A DNA stretch of 64,000 bases, from positions 1 to 64,000 of the forward strand of contig VJWM01000202.1 in the NCBI GenBank assembly GCA_010909165.1, in the 5' to 3' direction. The notes below the pieces were generated by a model, which was not told the origin of the DNA, ran no database searches, and saw only the letters and a program-made list of their open reading frames with translations. Position numbers and translations under genes: made by a program. Below, piece after piece: positions 1-13,390 of the stretch. Within the stretch, counting starts at the first letter, position 1, and each line of letters begins with the position of its first letter. The stretch is from Anthoceros angustus (lineage: Eukaryota > Streptophyta > Anthocerotopsida > Anthocerotales > Anthocerotaceae).

Positions 1-60
1 GCCAACGTTGTAAATGACGCTGTAAACGGCTACCCGGACACCTTACCCGTCCGGTTAGGT

Positions 61-116
61 GACGTGGCGGCCACGTCAGCAACTTGCTGACGTGGCAACC
101 TTGCCGCCACGTCAGC
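61..116. repeat. Nested inverted repeats with GACGTGGC (G-box/ABRE-like) sites
   Basis: Bases 61-68 (GACGTGGC) pair with 70-77 (GCCACGTC). Bases 86-96 (GCTGACGTGGC) pair perfectly with 106-116 across a 9-base loop. ACGT cores flanked by GG/CC resemble plant bZIP binding sites (G-box, ABRE or UPRE type). The setting, full of repeated GTTGTAAA motifs, also fits the terminus of a mobile element. No functional call is made. Confidence 0.5.
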
Positions 117-629
117 ATTTTACAACCTAGTTGTACATAAACGTAAATGCCCGTTTTTACAACGTGAGGTTGTAAATTACGTTGTAAAATGCGTTGTAAA
201 ACACCTGCGATTCTTGTAGTGCACATCAGCGATATAAATTTGCTCTCCCCTAGTGTAAAACAGGTCCACCCTGAGTGACATGCCATTACGCAATGTATAT
301 GACCGCTCCCGGTACAGAAAAAATCCGCTCTCCATAGTTATCGAAAACATGACATCGCGACAAAGATCAAGGCGAGTAATACGCTGCCCCCGGACAACGG
401 GCCAAATGGGATCCAGAATCGTCGATGGCAGCTCGACAACTGCACGTGGAAAAAGAAGAGGCTAGAGGATGAGCTAAACCGAGGCGGACCTCATCGCAAT
501 CGAAAGGACTGTGCGATTCGAACGCCGAATGCAGGCCGAGCCAAAAGCCGTGAACCCGCCTTTCCTCGAATAGAACGCAGGCAGCCCGCGAAGACCTGGG
601 ATGGAGGAGTCCAGAATGAGGACCCTCTG

Positions 630-800
630 CGCCAGTAAATATTGCTTCTCCTGGAGAGAAGCTTGAAGGCCATGCAACCCTTCCTTAGAGAAAGAGGAGA
701 AAGGAGGCATGGCTTCCCTAGCCTCAAAGGAAAGGGAGTCCCTAGCCCGCCTAAGAGAGACTCGAAGGCCCTCCTCAACACTCGAGACGAAGGCTTCCCG
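630..800. repeat. Dispersed repeat A, copy 1
   Basis: This stretch shares a block order with 58,360-58,620 on the same strand: ATTGCTTCTYCTGGAGAGA, then CTTGAARSC, a GAGGARAAAGGAGG block, and CCCTCCTCAACRCTYGAGAC. The copies differ by substitutions and indels, as expected of old copies of one mobile element. No protein domain is recognised, so the element class is unknown. Confidence 0.55.
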
Positions 801-2454
801 GAAGGGAGTCCTGACAAGAATCGAGAGGCCAAAAAAGCGAGGCCCAACTCCTGAGGAAAGCTGCCAGAGCTGAGGCCTCCATGGCCAGTAAGCCAGTGCC
901 TCCAAAGGCCACTAACAATGATGCCTGTTTCCATGCCAAGTCACCGTCGACGCATTCAAAGGTGCCGGGACGTATAATGTCCCCAAGCGCCTACATAACC
1001 TGCCTATCAAAATGCCTCAAGCTTGATAGAAAGGCCGGGGATGGATCAACCGTCCTGGTAAGATAACCTGGTCGACGCGCGAAGCAGGAAGACAAAATAC
1101 CAAACGCAGCCCGAGGGTCCCCAATTTGTGAAAGGTCCCCAATGTGAGCCACGTCTTCTTCCAGAGCCACGTCCTCTTTAAAAGAACATTTCCAAGAATA
1201 GGATAATCCGTATTAAATAATAAAATAAAGTAATATATTATCAAAGAGATTTCAAGACATAGAATCTTAGCAATATACCTAGGTTTTTTTTTAATTTGGT
1301 ATTTTGAAAATAAATCAAAACAACCCCGGGGAAGAAATCTTCAGCAAGGGTTCTGATTCCCCTATGTTACACATCGTATCATCCCAGCAGGAGGAGACTT
1401 TACTCTTCCCGAGGTCATCTGAGTACGTGCTTAGATACCATCGCAGGTTATGTGGAAAAAATATACCTAGGTATCTAGGTACCAAGTATGTATAGATAGA
1501 TGACTTCTATTTAGGTGCTTATTGTTTTTATTTATTACTTATCTAGTGGGCCAGAAATACGGGTGCCCTACGTGCATAGTTTATCATCTGCGACCCAAGC
1601 AATCGTTCGCCTTCCAACTGCCTATACCTCATAATAAGCTGCGACACTGCGACACTCCAACTACCTACCGCATAATAAGCTGCGACTCTACGACATCGCG
1701 ACATTGGTGGGTACCCTAATTCGAGCGCCGCAGGGCAGAAATCGCGCAGCGGTGCTGTGGTGGGTGCGTTTGCAGCGGCGAGACGTGCGAGTTTAGGGTT
1801 CGGGAGTGGATCGGGAAAAGCGTGGGAGATTCTAGGGTGCAAGGACTGGTGAGCCATCTCTCTCTTGTTTCTGCTGACTAGTCTCCATTCTCTCTCTGAG
1901 CGTGCTGCCCTCCCGCGCACGCCCGGCCGCGCTGTTGCTCCTGTTGCGAGGTAGCGCTGTGCGCGTCGTCACGCCCCCAGGCTGGCCCCTCGCTCTTCGC
2001 CTCTCTGCCCTGCCCTGCCCTGCCCCGCCCCGCCCCTGCGGCACCCGGCCCCTCCCCACCGCCCTTTCATCCCCTCCTCACCCAGCTCCTGCGTCTGGAG
2101 GCGCATCGGCACGCTCGGACAGCAGGTTCTCTTGCTTTCCGTTGCGCCGTCGTTGTGATCAGTGTGCTGGGCTGGAGCTTTGGTCGCTTGTGCTCGCGCT
2201 GCGCTTGCGGTTCGAGGAGGTGGTGGCGGCGGACGCGGCTCGGGTGGAGCTCGGAGAGTGACCGTGCTGCTTTGGTTCTGAAGGTGCAGGGATTAACAGC
2301 GGCAGCCTCGCTGCGCCGCTGCTCGGAGGGAGGTGAAAGTCAGGTGCGCCGGATCGATCTGGTGCGGCTGTCGCGCCAGGTGGCGGGCTGGGAGGGGGCT
2401 TGAGGGACGGGAGCGCCGCCGCTCTTGTCTGGTGCCAGTCCCGGTGGGCGTGGT

Positions 2455-2488
2455 TGAAAATCCAAAAAAAGTAAAAAATCTCGAAAAC
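2455..2488 (+). promoter_or_regulatory. A-rich tract in the PABP 5' leader
   Basis: Starting about 280 bp before the PABP start codon lies a run of adenine clusters (GAAAATCC, seven A, GT, six A, TCTCGAAAACC) inside otherwise GC-rich leader sequence. Oligo(A) tracts in PABP mRNA leaders are known in animals and yeast as binding sites through which PABP represses its own translation. That this tract does so here is inference from position and composition. Confidence 0.4.
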
Positions 2489-2652
2489 CTGCAAGATCTC
2501 GTGCGGAAGGGACGGATTGTTGATCTTTGTCCTTCGTCCTTGGTCTGTGGGGAAAAATAGAAGCGTCATCGGGTGTGGGAGCGGAGTTTCTGGGCAAGAC
2601 CTAGCGTAAGTCTACATATGGGGTTCTAGGGCACAGGTTTTGTTACTTGTGA

Positions 2653-5757
<3,105 letters not shown>

Positions 5758-6660
5758 GGTGACAAGTGTGCTGCAACTGGAAGAGGGTTTGGGAGTGGGG
5801 TTGCAGCTGGTCTCTGGGAGGAGGGTATTAATATATCTATTACTGGACTGGAGAGTTTCTGGATTTATGGGCTGTAATGGTTGAGCAATTTTGTCTCTTA
5901 GGCTTCCAAAATTGTGGAAGTTGATTTCAGCCATAGTTACTGTTTCATGACTTGATACAGCCTTCATTCTTATGTCTCACAACGTGGTAGGGTTGCCACC
6001 TACTGCTGCCATGGTATTTTATGTCTCCTGGTGGCAAGCCGAATTTTTGGGCTGTAAGGTGGCCGAGTAATCAGTTCAGGCTGGATATTCTAAATGCTTG
6101 AAGGTGACCTGGAGCCTTTGGGAGTGGAGTTCCTCGCCGTCTGTCCTTTGCGAAAGTTTGATACGGTGTTCCTTACCACCTGTGCCCTGCCTGTGATGTG
6201 GTTACGCGGGCAGGGGTTTTTGATTACCTACGTAGTTTGGGCTATGGTGCTCCCTGGTAGATGTAATCTGGAGATCAGGCGTAGAAGTACCGTGAGAAAG
6301 CTGAGGCTTCTTTGTTGCTAGTCTTAGGCTTTACAACGTTACCCCTGAGCAAACTTGTGGACATTGCCTACTCTTGCACTGCATTCTGTTGTCATATTGG
6401 TGCTTCATCTTTGAAGAGATTTGATCGTTGAAATGTCTCTGACCGTTCTGGTGTGTCTCCGGTTCGTTTTAGTTTGTCATCTTGGTGCCTCAGCTTTGAT
6501 GAAATTTGATCGTTGAAAGGTCTTTTAAGCGTCCCGGTAACAAAGCTGGCTTGAGTGCTTTGCAAGAAAGCTCCATGCAGAGGCATGCTCAGCTGTTTAG
6601 AAGAAGAGGCATGCTCAGCTGTTTAGAAGAGCAGCTTACTAAGCATGCAGAGTGTGGTAG
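5758..6660. other. PABP 3' flank and degenerate repeats
   Basis: The first few hundred bases should be PABP 3' UTR, with AT-rich stretches near 5,825-5,850. No second gene is seen. About 6,390-6,470 and 6,474-6,550 are a degenerate direct repeat sharing GATTTGATCGTTGAAA or a close variant. At about 6,580-6,630 a segment containing GGCATGCTCAGCTGTTTAGAA is tandemly duplicated. Confidence 0.5.
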
Positions 6661-7120
6661 TAAATAATAATTTAAAGCCTAAGTAAGTAGTTACTAAGAT
6701 TGTAGCTAGGGCTTGAATATAAAAGGAGACCTCGCCCTGGGCTAAAGAGAGGACAGCTGTGCCTTGAGAGCCTACTTGTTGCTTGGGCTGGGCCTTGAGA
6801 GCACTTGTTGCTTGGGCTGTGCCTTGAGAGCACTTGTTGCTTGGGTTGTAAGCACCGAAGGGGAGTGCTGTGAAGGAGCTTTGTGCTGTGAAGGAGCTTT
6901 GTGGAGGAGGTCAAGTGAAGGGAGAACTAAGCTCCTAGCTTAGACAAAGATGGGGAGTTCTCTCTAGCCCTTCAGCTTGTATGTTCTTTTGACTCGTGGT
7001 TTAAGAATAAAGAGCAGCTGCAAGGGTGCTGTCTGCGAGTCCTCCTAGAAGAGGAGGGCGGGCTACTTGGAGGCCTAATGCTGTGTCTGGTGTTGATTTA
7101 TTACTTTGGTTTTTGCTTCT
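6660..7120 (+). mobile_element. Possible LTR-like element with internal tandem repeats
   Basis: A TATA-like motif (AATATAAAAGG, about 6,716) is followed about 290 bp later by AATAAA (about 7,006), the spacing expected of the U3-R-U5 part of an LTR. Between them are three copies of a unit of about 30 bp built on GCCTTGAGAGCACTTGTTGC (about 6,760-6,850), then a duplicated GTGCTGTGAAGGAGCTTTGT. No flanking target-site duplication or coding domain was found, so this is tentative. Confidence 0.3.
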
Positions 7121-7178
7121 AACTGCATAGTTTTCCCCATCCCGTTGAGGGGGTGTTACTGTTCCGGTGTTTTTGGTT

Positions 7179-7316
7179 CGCATAAGCTCCGCCTTCGTGT
7201 TTTATTTCATAAAATATTCGTGTAGGACATCTATCTAGAGCTGTCCTCGCATAAGCTCCGCCTTCGTGTTTTATTTCATAAAATATTCGTGTAGGACATC
7301 TATCTAGAGCTGTCCT
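7179..7316. repeat. Perfect 69-bp tandem duplication
   Basis: The 69 bases beginning CGCATAAGCTCCGCC at 7179 are repeated immediately at 7248 with no differences that I can see. The lack of divergence implies a recent duplication inside an old repeat region. No gene is affected. Confidence 0.9.
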
Positions 7317-7504
7317 CCCACACTGAAGAACTGCATGAATAAAAGGCCGGAGTAGATTATGGTATGAGCACCGGGTACCAAGCGTCATAGTCGGTTGGAA
7401 CTCGTCTACCGCCACCAAGTTTCTTGCGCCGTTTCTGCAAATGGCAAAAGTCACTGCATTGACTCACCCCCTTTGGACGGGGGGAGCCGAGGTTTAGATG
7501 TCCA

Positions 7505-7720
7505 AATGGCTTAGGCCAAATGGACAACATTTATAAGAACGTAGTGATTAAGCATCCTGAGCTTAGATCGGTACTTAGATGGGGTGTATAAAGGGAGTTG
7601 GATGCCCTTGGTGCAAGTAGCTTAGGCACACCATGGCACAAGTTGTTAAGTCCCATGACGGAAATCCGTCCTTAGTGGACTTCAATAAAATTCAACTTCT
7701 TCTTCTTCATTGACGCTCTC
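7505..7720 (+). mobile_element. Dispersed repeat B, copy 1 (LTR-like)
   Basis: This stretch matches the reverse complement of about 61,665-61,880 over some 200 bp. Shared blocks include TTATAAGAACG, ATGCCCTTGGTGCAAGTAGC, TCCCATGACGGAAA and CGTCCTTAGTGGACTT, ending in an AATAAAATTC poly(A)-signal-like motif and a CTTCTTC run. A TATA-like start and AATAAA end suggest the R/U5 part of an LTR or a TRIM element. The following CTGGTAGGCCCGG could be a primer-binding site, but that is speculative. Confidence 0.55.
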
Positions 7721-8560
7721 TCAACTGGTAGGCCCGGTTATTAAGTTTGTAGCGCGCCTACGATACGATTTCTCTATTTCCACCCCATTCACGGAAGGAA
7801 AAGGTGGTGGGTGGAAGTTTGTTTTGTAAGGGCGCTGAGGACTGTGTGCAGTAGCGAGAGGGATAAATCTGTTGACGGCCCCAGCTCTAGAGGACTTTCT
7901 GCAAACTACTACCTGGGAAGATTACACAGCTACTGTCACTGCGGCTGCGGCTGCGGCTTCGGCTGGGCCTATTTTGCAGACGTGGAAGTGTGGTATACCG
8001 CACTGGCAGTGGGCTCATGGGAGGCTTCTCCACCTCTTTCGAAGTTGTGAACAAACTCGGATCGGGTTGGGTTGTACTTATAAACGTACGTTGCAGGCTC
8101 GTGGAGTTCCACTGAAAGGGGTGCTGACCATCGACCACAGTCCATTCTTCTCTGCTTCAGGGATTCTTCATGCCCACCGGCTGTTTCGTGTCGATCAGTC
8201 CGACTCCTATGCAGTATTACTAGGTATCAACAACTTTCTCCTCCATATTGCTGGCACAATTTGTTTGGGTAGCAAACCTGAATCTTCTGGCTTACTCTGC
8301 ATTATCCAGTCTTGGTGCCAACATGGCCCCAGCAATCCCTTCCACAGCAAACTCAAAGGTGTGAGTGTTGGCCTGTCATTTTGTGCGCCAACCCCACACA
8401 CTTTTGCTCTGTGAAACCAATTCCAAAAGAGAACTTTATTATGGCAGACCTGCGCCAGTCAGCAAGACGCTGAATATACCTCACCAATTTCCTGTTCAAT
8501 GCTACCCGGTAACATAACTAGGGTAACTGCGTATGCTGATGCATATTGCATATGGTGCAC
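7721..8560. other. Unassigned stretch with open frames, no recognised gene
   Basis: A frame of about 180 codons (7872-8414, +) has no ATG start and no family I recognise; it runs through an alanine-rich stretch near 7,940. It may be a decayed gene or transposon fragment. I do not call it coding. Confidence 0.3.
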
Positions 8561-8576
8561 CCAGTTCTTCAGAAGT

Positions 8577-8690
8577 TCAGACCCCTCAGGTTCTAGTAGA
8601 ACAAACCGAAGTCGATGTTCAGTTTAGAGGGTCTTCCTAGTTCTTTAGACCCCTCAGGTTCTGGTGGAACATCTCGGGGTCGATGTTAAG
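8577..8690. repeat. Imperfect direct repeat, period about 68 bp
   Basis: AGACCCCTCAGGTTCT, then RGTRGAACA and GTCGATGTT, occurs at 8578-8620 and again at 8646-8688. The copies have diverged by several substitutions. It lies just upstream of the Copia fragments and could come from the spacer region of the same element, which is inference. Confidence 0.6.
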
Positions 8691-8828
8691 AGGGTGACAA
8701 CCATGGATCGCTTCCTGAGGGAGATCAATAGATCAGGAGCAGAACATCAAACCAGAAACACAATATGGATGGAATTTCTGTCTTCCGATATTGCCGGACA
8801 GCGATGCCATCAGCGATTCAGGACTTAC

Positions 8829-8993
8829 GGGTTCCAGGCGAATTCGGATAGCGCCCAATCCAGTGTGCGGGCGCATGGTCTGGAGAACAGCCGGGGAGGG
8901 TGCATGACTATGCTCAACCGCTTCCGCCTGCCTGTTCTCCAGACCATGCGCCCGCACACTGGATTGGGCGCTATCCGAATTCGCCTGGAACCC
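8829..8993. repeat. Perfect 62-bp inverted repeat with a 41-base loop
   Basis: Bases 8829-8890 are the exact reverse complement of 8932-8993. The arm begins GGGTTCCAGGCGAATTCGGA. The 41 bases between (8891-8931) do not pair. Such a fold-back forms a cruciform in DNA or a long hairpin in RNA. Perfect identity means either recent formation or maintenance by gene conversion. Confidence 0.95.
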
Positions 8994-9007
8994 AGGCGAA
9001 TAGTCAC

Positions 9008-9030
9008 CAGCCCATAGTCACTATGGGCTG
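9008..9030. repeat. Perfect 10-bp hairpin
   Basis: CAGCCCATAG (9008-9017) pairs with CTATGGGCTG (9021-9030) around a TCA loop. It sits 15 bases beyond the larger fold-back and may belong to the same rearranged segment. Confidence 0.8.
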
Positions 9031-9199
9031 CCGGCTTTATGGCAGTGGCGTTCATGCCCCTACAGGAAGAAGAGGCGCATGCAACTCCCCGTCAATGAAG
9101 ATGCAACTGGGATCTAGAATGCATAATGTAAAGCTGACATCGGCCCCTTTCGCTACGCGCTTGGTGTACAATTTGAGCATCAACCTGAAGAGCATTCTT

Positions 9200-9535
9200 G
9201 TTTCATCCATATATCAGCAGCATTATGTGGATCAAGTTGCTTGACAGATCTCAGCTCAAAGACGCCAAGCTAGTGTCAACGCCAATTGCTGCAAGTGAAA
9301 AGGTTTCAACAGAAGACTGCCCCACAACTCCAGAAGAAGAGAAGGAGATGGCCCAAGTACCTTATAGTGAAGCCGTGGGTAGCCTCCTCTATCTTTCCAT
9401 CTGGACCAGACTTGACATCGCCTAGGCAGTCAACATCACATCTTGATACCTCTCGAATCCTGAAAGATCACATTGCATTTGTGTCAAGCAAATCCTTTGC
9501 TACTTGAAGGGAACAAGATCACTTGGACTTGCAAA
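9200..9535 (+). mobile_element. Ty1/Copia reverse transcriptase fragment, downstream half
   Basis: The plus strand encodes, with stops, the post-catalytic part of a Copia RT. Visible are KDAKLVSTPIA, the CPTTPEEEKEMAQVPYSEAV block, GSLLYLSIWTRLDIA, then LSNPE and CYLKGTRSLGL, which match the typical KPVSTPL, CPTTPEE, YAsAVGSLMYA, TRPDIA and LRYLKGT order. A TAG interrupts it after LDIA. It is a dead fragment, and it meets the upstream half of an RT in the opposite orientation near 9,530. Confidence 0.85.
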
Positions 9536-10245
9536 GAGAGACATCATATTCCTTAGACAGAACATCCTTCACATAATGAATGATAGAGAGGTCAGTGCCA
9601 AAAATAAAATTGTCGTCCACATACAGTGCAACGATAACGACCTTCTCCTTGGTCCTCAGCAGATCTTTGTGTCAGCGGTGAGAGGGGTGACGTCACATTT
9701 CTTGAGATTGAGGTCAACAATTTCGTTCCATACCTGGGCAGTTTTGTTCCATACCTGGGCAGACTGCTTTAAGCCGTTAATGGATTTCAAGAGCTTGCAA
9801 ACCTTCTTGGGGTCTTGTATGAAGCCAGGTGGTTGCAGCATGTGAATGTCCTCATGAAGTGCTCCATACAGAAATGTCGTTTTAACATCAACCTGATGTA
9901 TCTGCAGGTGGTGTGAGGCAGCGAACACTAGCAGTATCCTGATGGAGGGTGATTTCACTATTGGGCTGAAGAACCTGTTTTCTTCATAGTCAACACCTGG
10001 TACTTGGGTGAAGCCCCGAGCCACAAGTTGGGCTTTATATCGTGCTACTATATACCATATGGGTTTAGCTTTCTTCGGAATGTCCACTTGCAGGAAATGG
10101 GTTTCCTGCCTTCAAGTAAGTCCGTAAGCTTCCAAGTTTTATTTGAGATAAGAGAGTCATACTCGGATTTTACTGCTCTTATCCACTCTGGAGTGCTGAA
10201 AGTGATAAAAATCATGCACAAACACTTGCACAAAGCTTGTTGCAT
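9536..10245 (-). mobile_element. Ty1/Copia reverse transcriptase fragment, upstream half
   Basis: Read on the minus strand this gives the N-terminal and catalytic part of a Copia RT: WIRAVKSEYDSL, then CKWTFRRK, a frameshift, KAQLVARGFTQVPGVDYEEN, QVDVKTTFLYGALHEDIHM and the catalytic ALYVDD (codons at 9612-9623), then VKDVLSKEYDVSL. A small in-frame duplication (QVWNKTAQVWNE, near 9,730-9,765) and frameshifts show decay. It lies head-on to the plus-strand half. Confidence 0.88.
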
Positions 10246-10870
10246 TCATTAAATAATAGAAAGTACAAGAGAGTGTTTTATAGTGGAGGAAGTTAGGTGG
10301 TTGTAACCAATATAACAACTAACTAGAGAGCAGTGACAAATCTTAAACGGGCCCTAGAATTCTAAACTGGTTCACGAGCACTAAGATCTGAGCTACTCCA
10401 AGAGTTAAGAACTGGTGCCTAGTCTTGTTGAGGTTCTACTGCAATGAACGAATAGTGTTGCGACCGGATGCTTACTTGCTTGCTCACCAAACGGGTGAGG
10501 AGCATCATCCTGCAAGGCAGAATGCACTATGTAACCCGATATCCATAGCAGCAAGCTGCACATCCACGCTAACCAGAGAACCTCTTGGGACTCCTTGTAC
10601 CAGAAGCACTTGCTTTCCCTAGCATAACTGGTATACCGCCCAAGTGTAACTGTGGGGTCCAAGTTGGTTACTTGAAGGAACCAGGTTTCATTACCTAGAT
10701 TTTACAAAGGATTGTAGTCATGCGACACAAGCTACTATCAACACAAGCTATGGACGGCTAGTGCCAACACAAGCTATGGACCATGTATCCCTATATCCAC
10801 AGCAGCGGGTTGCACATCCACGCTAACCAAAGATTGTATCACCTCAATGTAATTAATTAGATAAAATTAT
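10246..10870 (-). mobile_element. Degenerate retroelement remnant with direct repeat
   Basis: The minus strand around 10,590 reads SQEVLWLAWMCSLL, reminiscent of the KEALWLRxL part of a Copia RNase H, then loses similarity. A segment around ATATCCAYAGCAGC and TTGCACATCCACGCTAACCA recurs at about 10,540-10,575 and 10,790-10,830. RNase H identity is tentative. Confidence 0.35.
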
Positions 10871-11960
10871 TCATAATTAATTAATTAATTACCTAAATCA
10901 TTTATGTAAATTATACACATCTTTTAAGACCTCTCTCTGTCTGCTGTGCCTTTCTTTGCAATCCCATAATTCCATTCAACCTCTTTTCTACGTTCTCTCT
11001 TCTTAATCTTATAATTTCATTCCGCCTCTTCCACATTTGGTCCGGGTTCATATGAAACCTTGTTATTTCTTGTTGGATCACTTCTAAGACTTGTCCTAAA
11101 ATTTCATTTGCACTCTTTTCTGCGTTGTTTTCTTTCTAAAGAATTCTGGGCTTTATAAGATATAAGACGATTCAAAATGGTTCCTAGCACGAGAGAAACA
11201 CAAGGTCATTTAGCAGCTACAACAAATGCAGGTCGAGAACTTACGACAGAACATAAATTGAAACAAGAAGGCCAAGACTTGGACCACCAAAGGGAAACCT
11301 GTAAGACAGGGCCCTTACCCACAAAAAGGAACATGGTAGACAGATGCATTTACTCCAACTTGACCACCAATCCCTTTCTGCCCTGTTTCTCATAATGATC
11401 TTATAATTTCATTTGTTCTCTTACACTTTTTTCTTAGGTTCATAAGAAACCATGTTATCTCTTGTTGGACTACAGCTAATTATAAAATCATCCAGCCTCT
11501 TTTCTATGTTGTCTCCCCTCATGATCTTATCAATTCCTTTAGCCTGAGGCTAAAGGAATTGATAAGATCATGAGGCTCTTACACATTTACCCCAGGTTCA
11601 TAAGAAACCTTGTTATTTCTTGTTTGATCACTGCTAGGATCACTGGGCCTTGTTTTTGTATTATTTCCTCTCATGAACTTATAATTTCATTAGACCTCGT
11701 GCATATTCTCGCCCTAAGTTCATAACAAACCTTGTTATCTCTTGTTGGATCGCTGCTAGGATGAGTACAGTCTCCAATTGTTTGAGTCGAGTCTGGTGGG
11801 CTGTGCATTGAAGGTTCTTTTGGGTGATATATGCTTTATGTTGTAAGATATAAGTGACAATGTATTTCATGTAGCGTTTGGTAGCTTCAGGATAGATGAT
11901 CACGGGGGCTAGTCCCTCTGGCCTAGGGCTTTTTTTATGGGTTTTTCCCTGCTTGTAGAT
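10871..11960. repeat. AT-rich stretch with recurrent GTTCATAWGAAACCTTGTTAT motif
   Basis: A block around TTCATAAGAAACCTTGTTAT, followed by YTCTTGTTGGATCACTGCTAG, occurs near 11,047, 11,438, 11,597 and 11,717 at irregular spacing, along with recurrent CTTATAATTTCATT. It is a degenerate interspersed or tandem repeat. No coding gene is supported, although a short open frame (11,177-11,395) is present. Confidence 0.5.
11517..11575. repeat. Perfect 29-bp palindrome with a 1-base centre
   Basis: Bases 11517-11545 (starting CCTCATGATCTTATCAATTC) are the exact reverse complement of 11547-11575, with a single G at 11546. It lies within the recurrent AT-rich repeat. Near-spacerless palindromes are unstable in most genomes, so a perfect one suggests recent origin. 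Confidence 0.95.
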
Positions 11961-12109
11961 GGGATTTATTATCTTTCTTTTTCTACGAAGTCTCCAGCTA
12001 TAATTTCATGTAGCAATATTTAGATTTCCATTTATATTTTTAAGACGTATCATATATTGAAAAAAAAATATTACTTATCATCATATTACACCAACTAAAT
12101 CCATCTTAA

Positions 12110-13390
12110 ATTAGTTTGCGTCATAGAGTATTAGCGTGCACCTTTATGTATTTCGAAGAGAATTTTGTTGTAATGCGGACGATTAAAGAGAATTTGGTTT
12201 TAATATAGATGGTTACAGAGAATTTTATTGTGATATAGATGATTACATAGAATTGTTCTGTAATGTAGATGATTAAAAAGAATTTTCTTTGTAATATAAA
12301 CGATTAAAGAGAATTTTACTGTAATGTAGTCGATTAAAATATTCAGCTTTCACCAAAAGCATTAACACCATATTATGTCTCTAAAATACTTAGCTTGCAT
12401 TAAGCTAGCTTTGCATTGACACCATAATGTGTCTCTAAGAGAATTTTGGAGTAGTCTAGATGGTTAAAATATTCAGCTTGCACCGAGCAATCTTTGGTGT
12501 AAGAGGTTAGGATAGTGTAGACGGTTAAAATACTTAGCTTGCACTGAGTGAGCTCTGGTGTAATCGGTTAGGATATTGTAGACAGTTAAAATACTCAGCT
12601 TGCACCGAACAAGCTCTGGTGTAAGCGGTTAGGATATTGAAGACGGTTAAAATACTCAGCTTGCACCGAGCGAGCTATGCTTTGACACTGGAATGTATTT
12701 GTAAGAGAATTTTGATGTAGTATAGAGGGTTCAAATACTCAGCTTGCACCGAGCGAGCGATGCTTTGACACTGGAATGTGTTTGTAAGAGAATTTTGATG
12801 TAGTATAGACGGTTCAAATACTCAGCTTGCACCGAGCTAGCTGTGTGTTGACATCTTAATGTGTTTCTAAGAGAATTTTGGTGTAGTACAAATGGTTAAA
12901 ATACTCGGCTTGCACTAAGCTAGCTCTGCATTGACACCTTAATGTGTTTCTAAGAGAATTTTTATGCGGCTCTCAACGAGCGACAATACTACGCTCTATA
13001 GTACACAATTAAAGGATACTCGACTTTCACCCAAGCGACCTAGGTACGGATCTCGACAACGCTCTGCAGTACACAGTTAAAGGATACTCAACTTTCACCC
13101 AAGCGACCTAGGTACGGATCTCGACAACAGAATATAAGTGAGCCACTCCCAGTATTAGAATTTAAATATAAGTGAGCCAATGGTATTAAAATTTAAATAT
13201 AAGTGAGCTAATCCCGGTATTAAAATTTAAATATAAGTGAGCTTATCTTAGTATTAAAATTTAAATATAAGTGAGCCAATCCCTGTATCAGAGTTTAAAT
13301 ATAAGTGAGCCAATCTTGGTATTAGAATTTAAATATAAGTGAGCCAATCCCGATATTAAAATTTAAGTGAGCGGGAACAGTTGATGCTTT
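12110..13390. repeat. AT-rich minisatellite field, at least two repeat families
   Basis: About 12,120-12,350 has variants of GATTAAAGAGAATTTTRNTGTAATRTAGAT. About 12,450-12,960 has eight or so units built on GGTTAAAATACTCAGCTTGC and ACCGAGCGAGCT, spaced 60-110 bp. About 12,985-13,130 duplicates a 76-bp unit ending AGGTACGGATCTCGACAAC. About 13,130-13,370 holds some seven units of AAATATAAGTGAGCCAATCC plus GTATTAAAATTT, period about 35 bp. No gene is seen. Confidence 0.8.

Larger units (their letters stand above)
1..1850. other. Repeat-rich intergenic flank upstream of PABP
   Basis: No gene is supported here; the open frames lack a start context or any recognisable family. The first 210 bp carry many copies of GTTGTAAA or its complement and a cluster of palindromic GACGTGGC sites. 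630-800 is one copy of a dispersed repeat. About 1,190-1,550 is AT-rich. The stretch from about 1,730 onward becomes GC-rich and probably holds the PABP promoter and leader. Confidence 0.5.

Noticed and set aside
7811-8414. Overlapping open frames as a real gene
   Set aside because: No ATG on the longest frame, no family, and the setting is a transposon-rich stretch.
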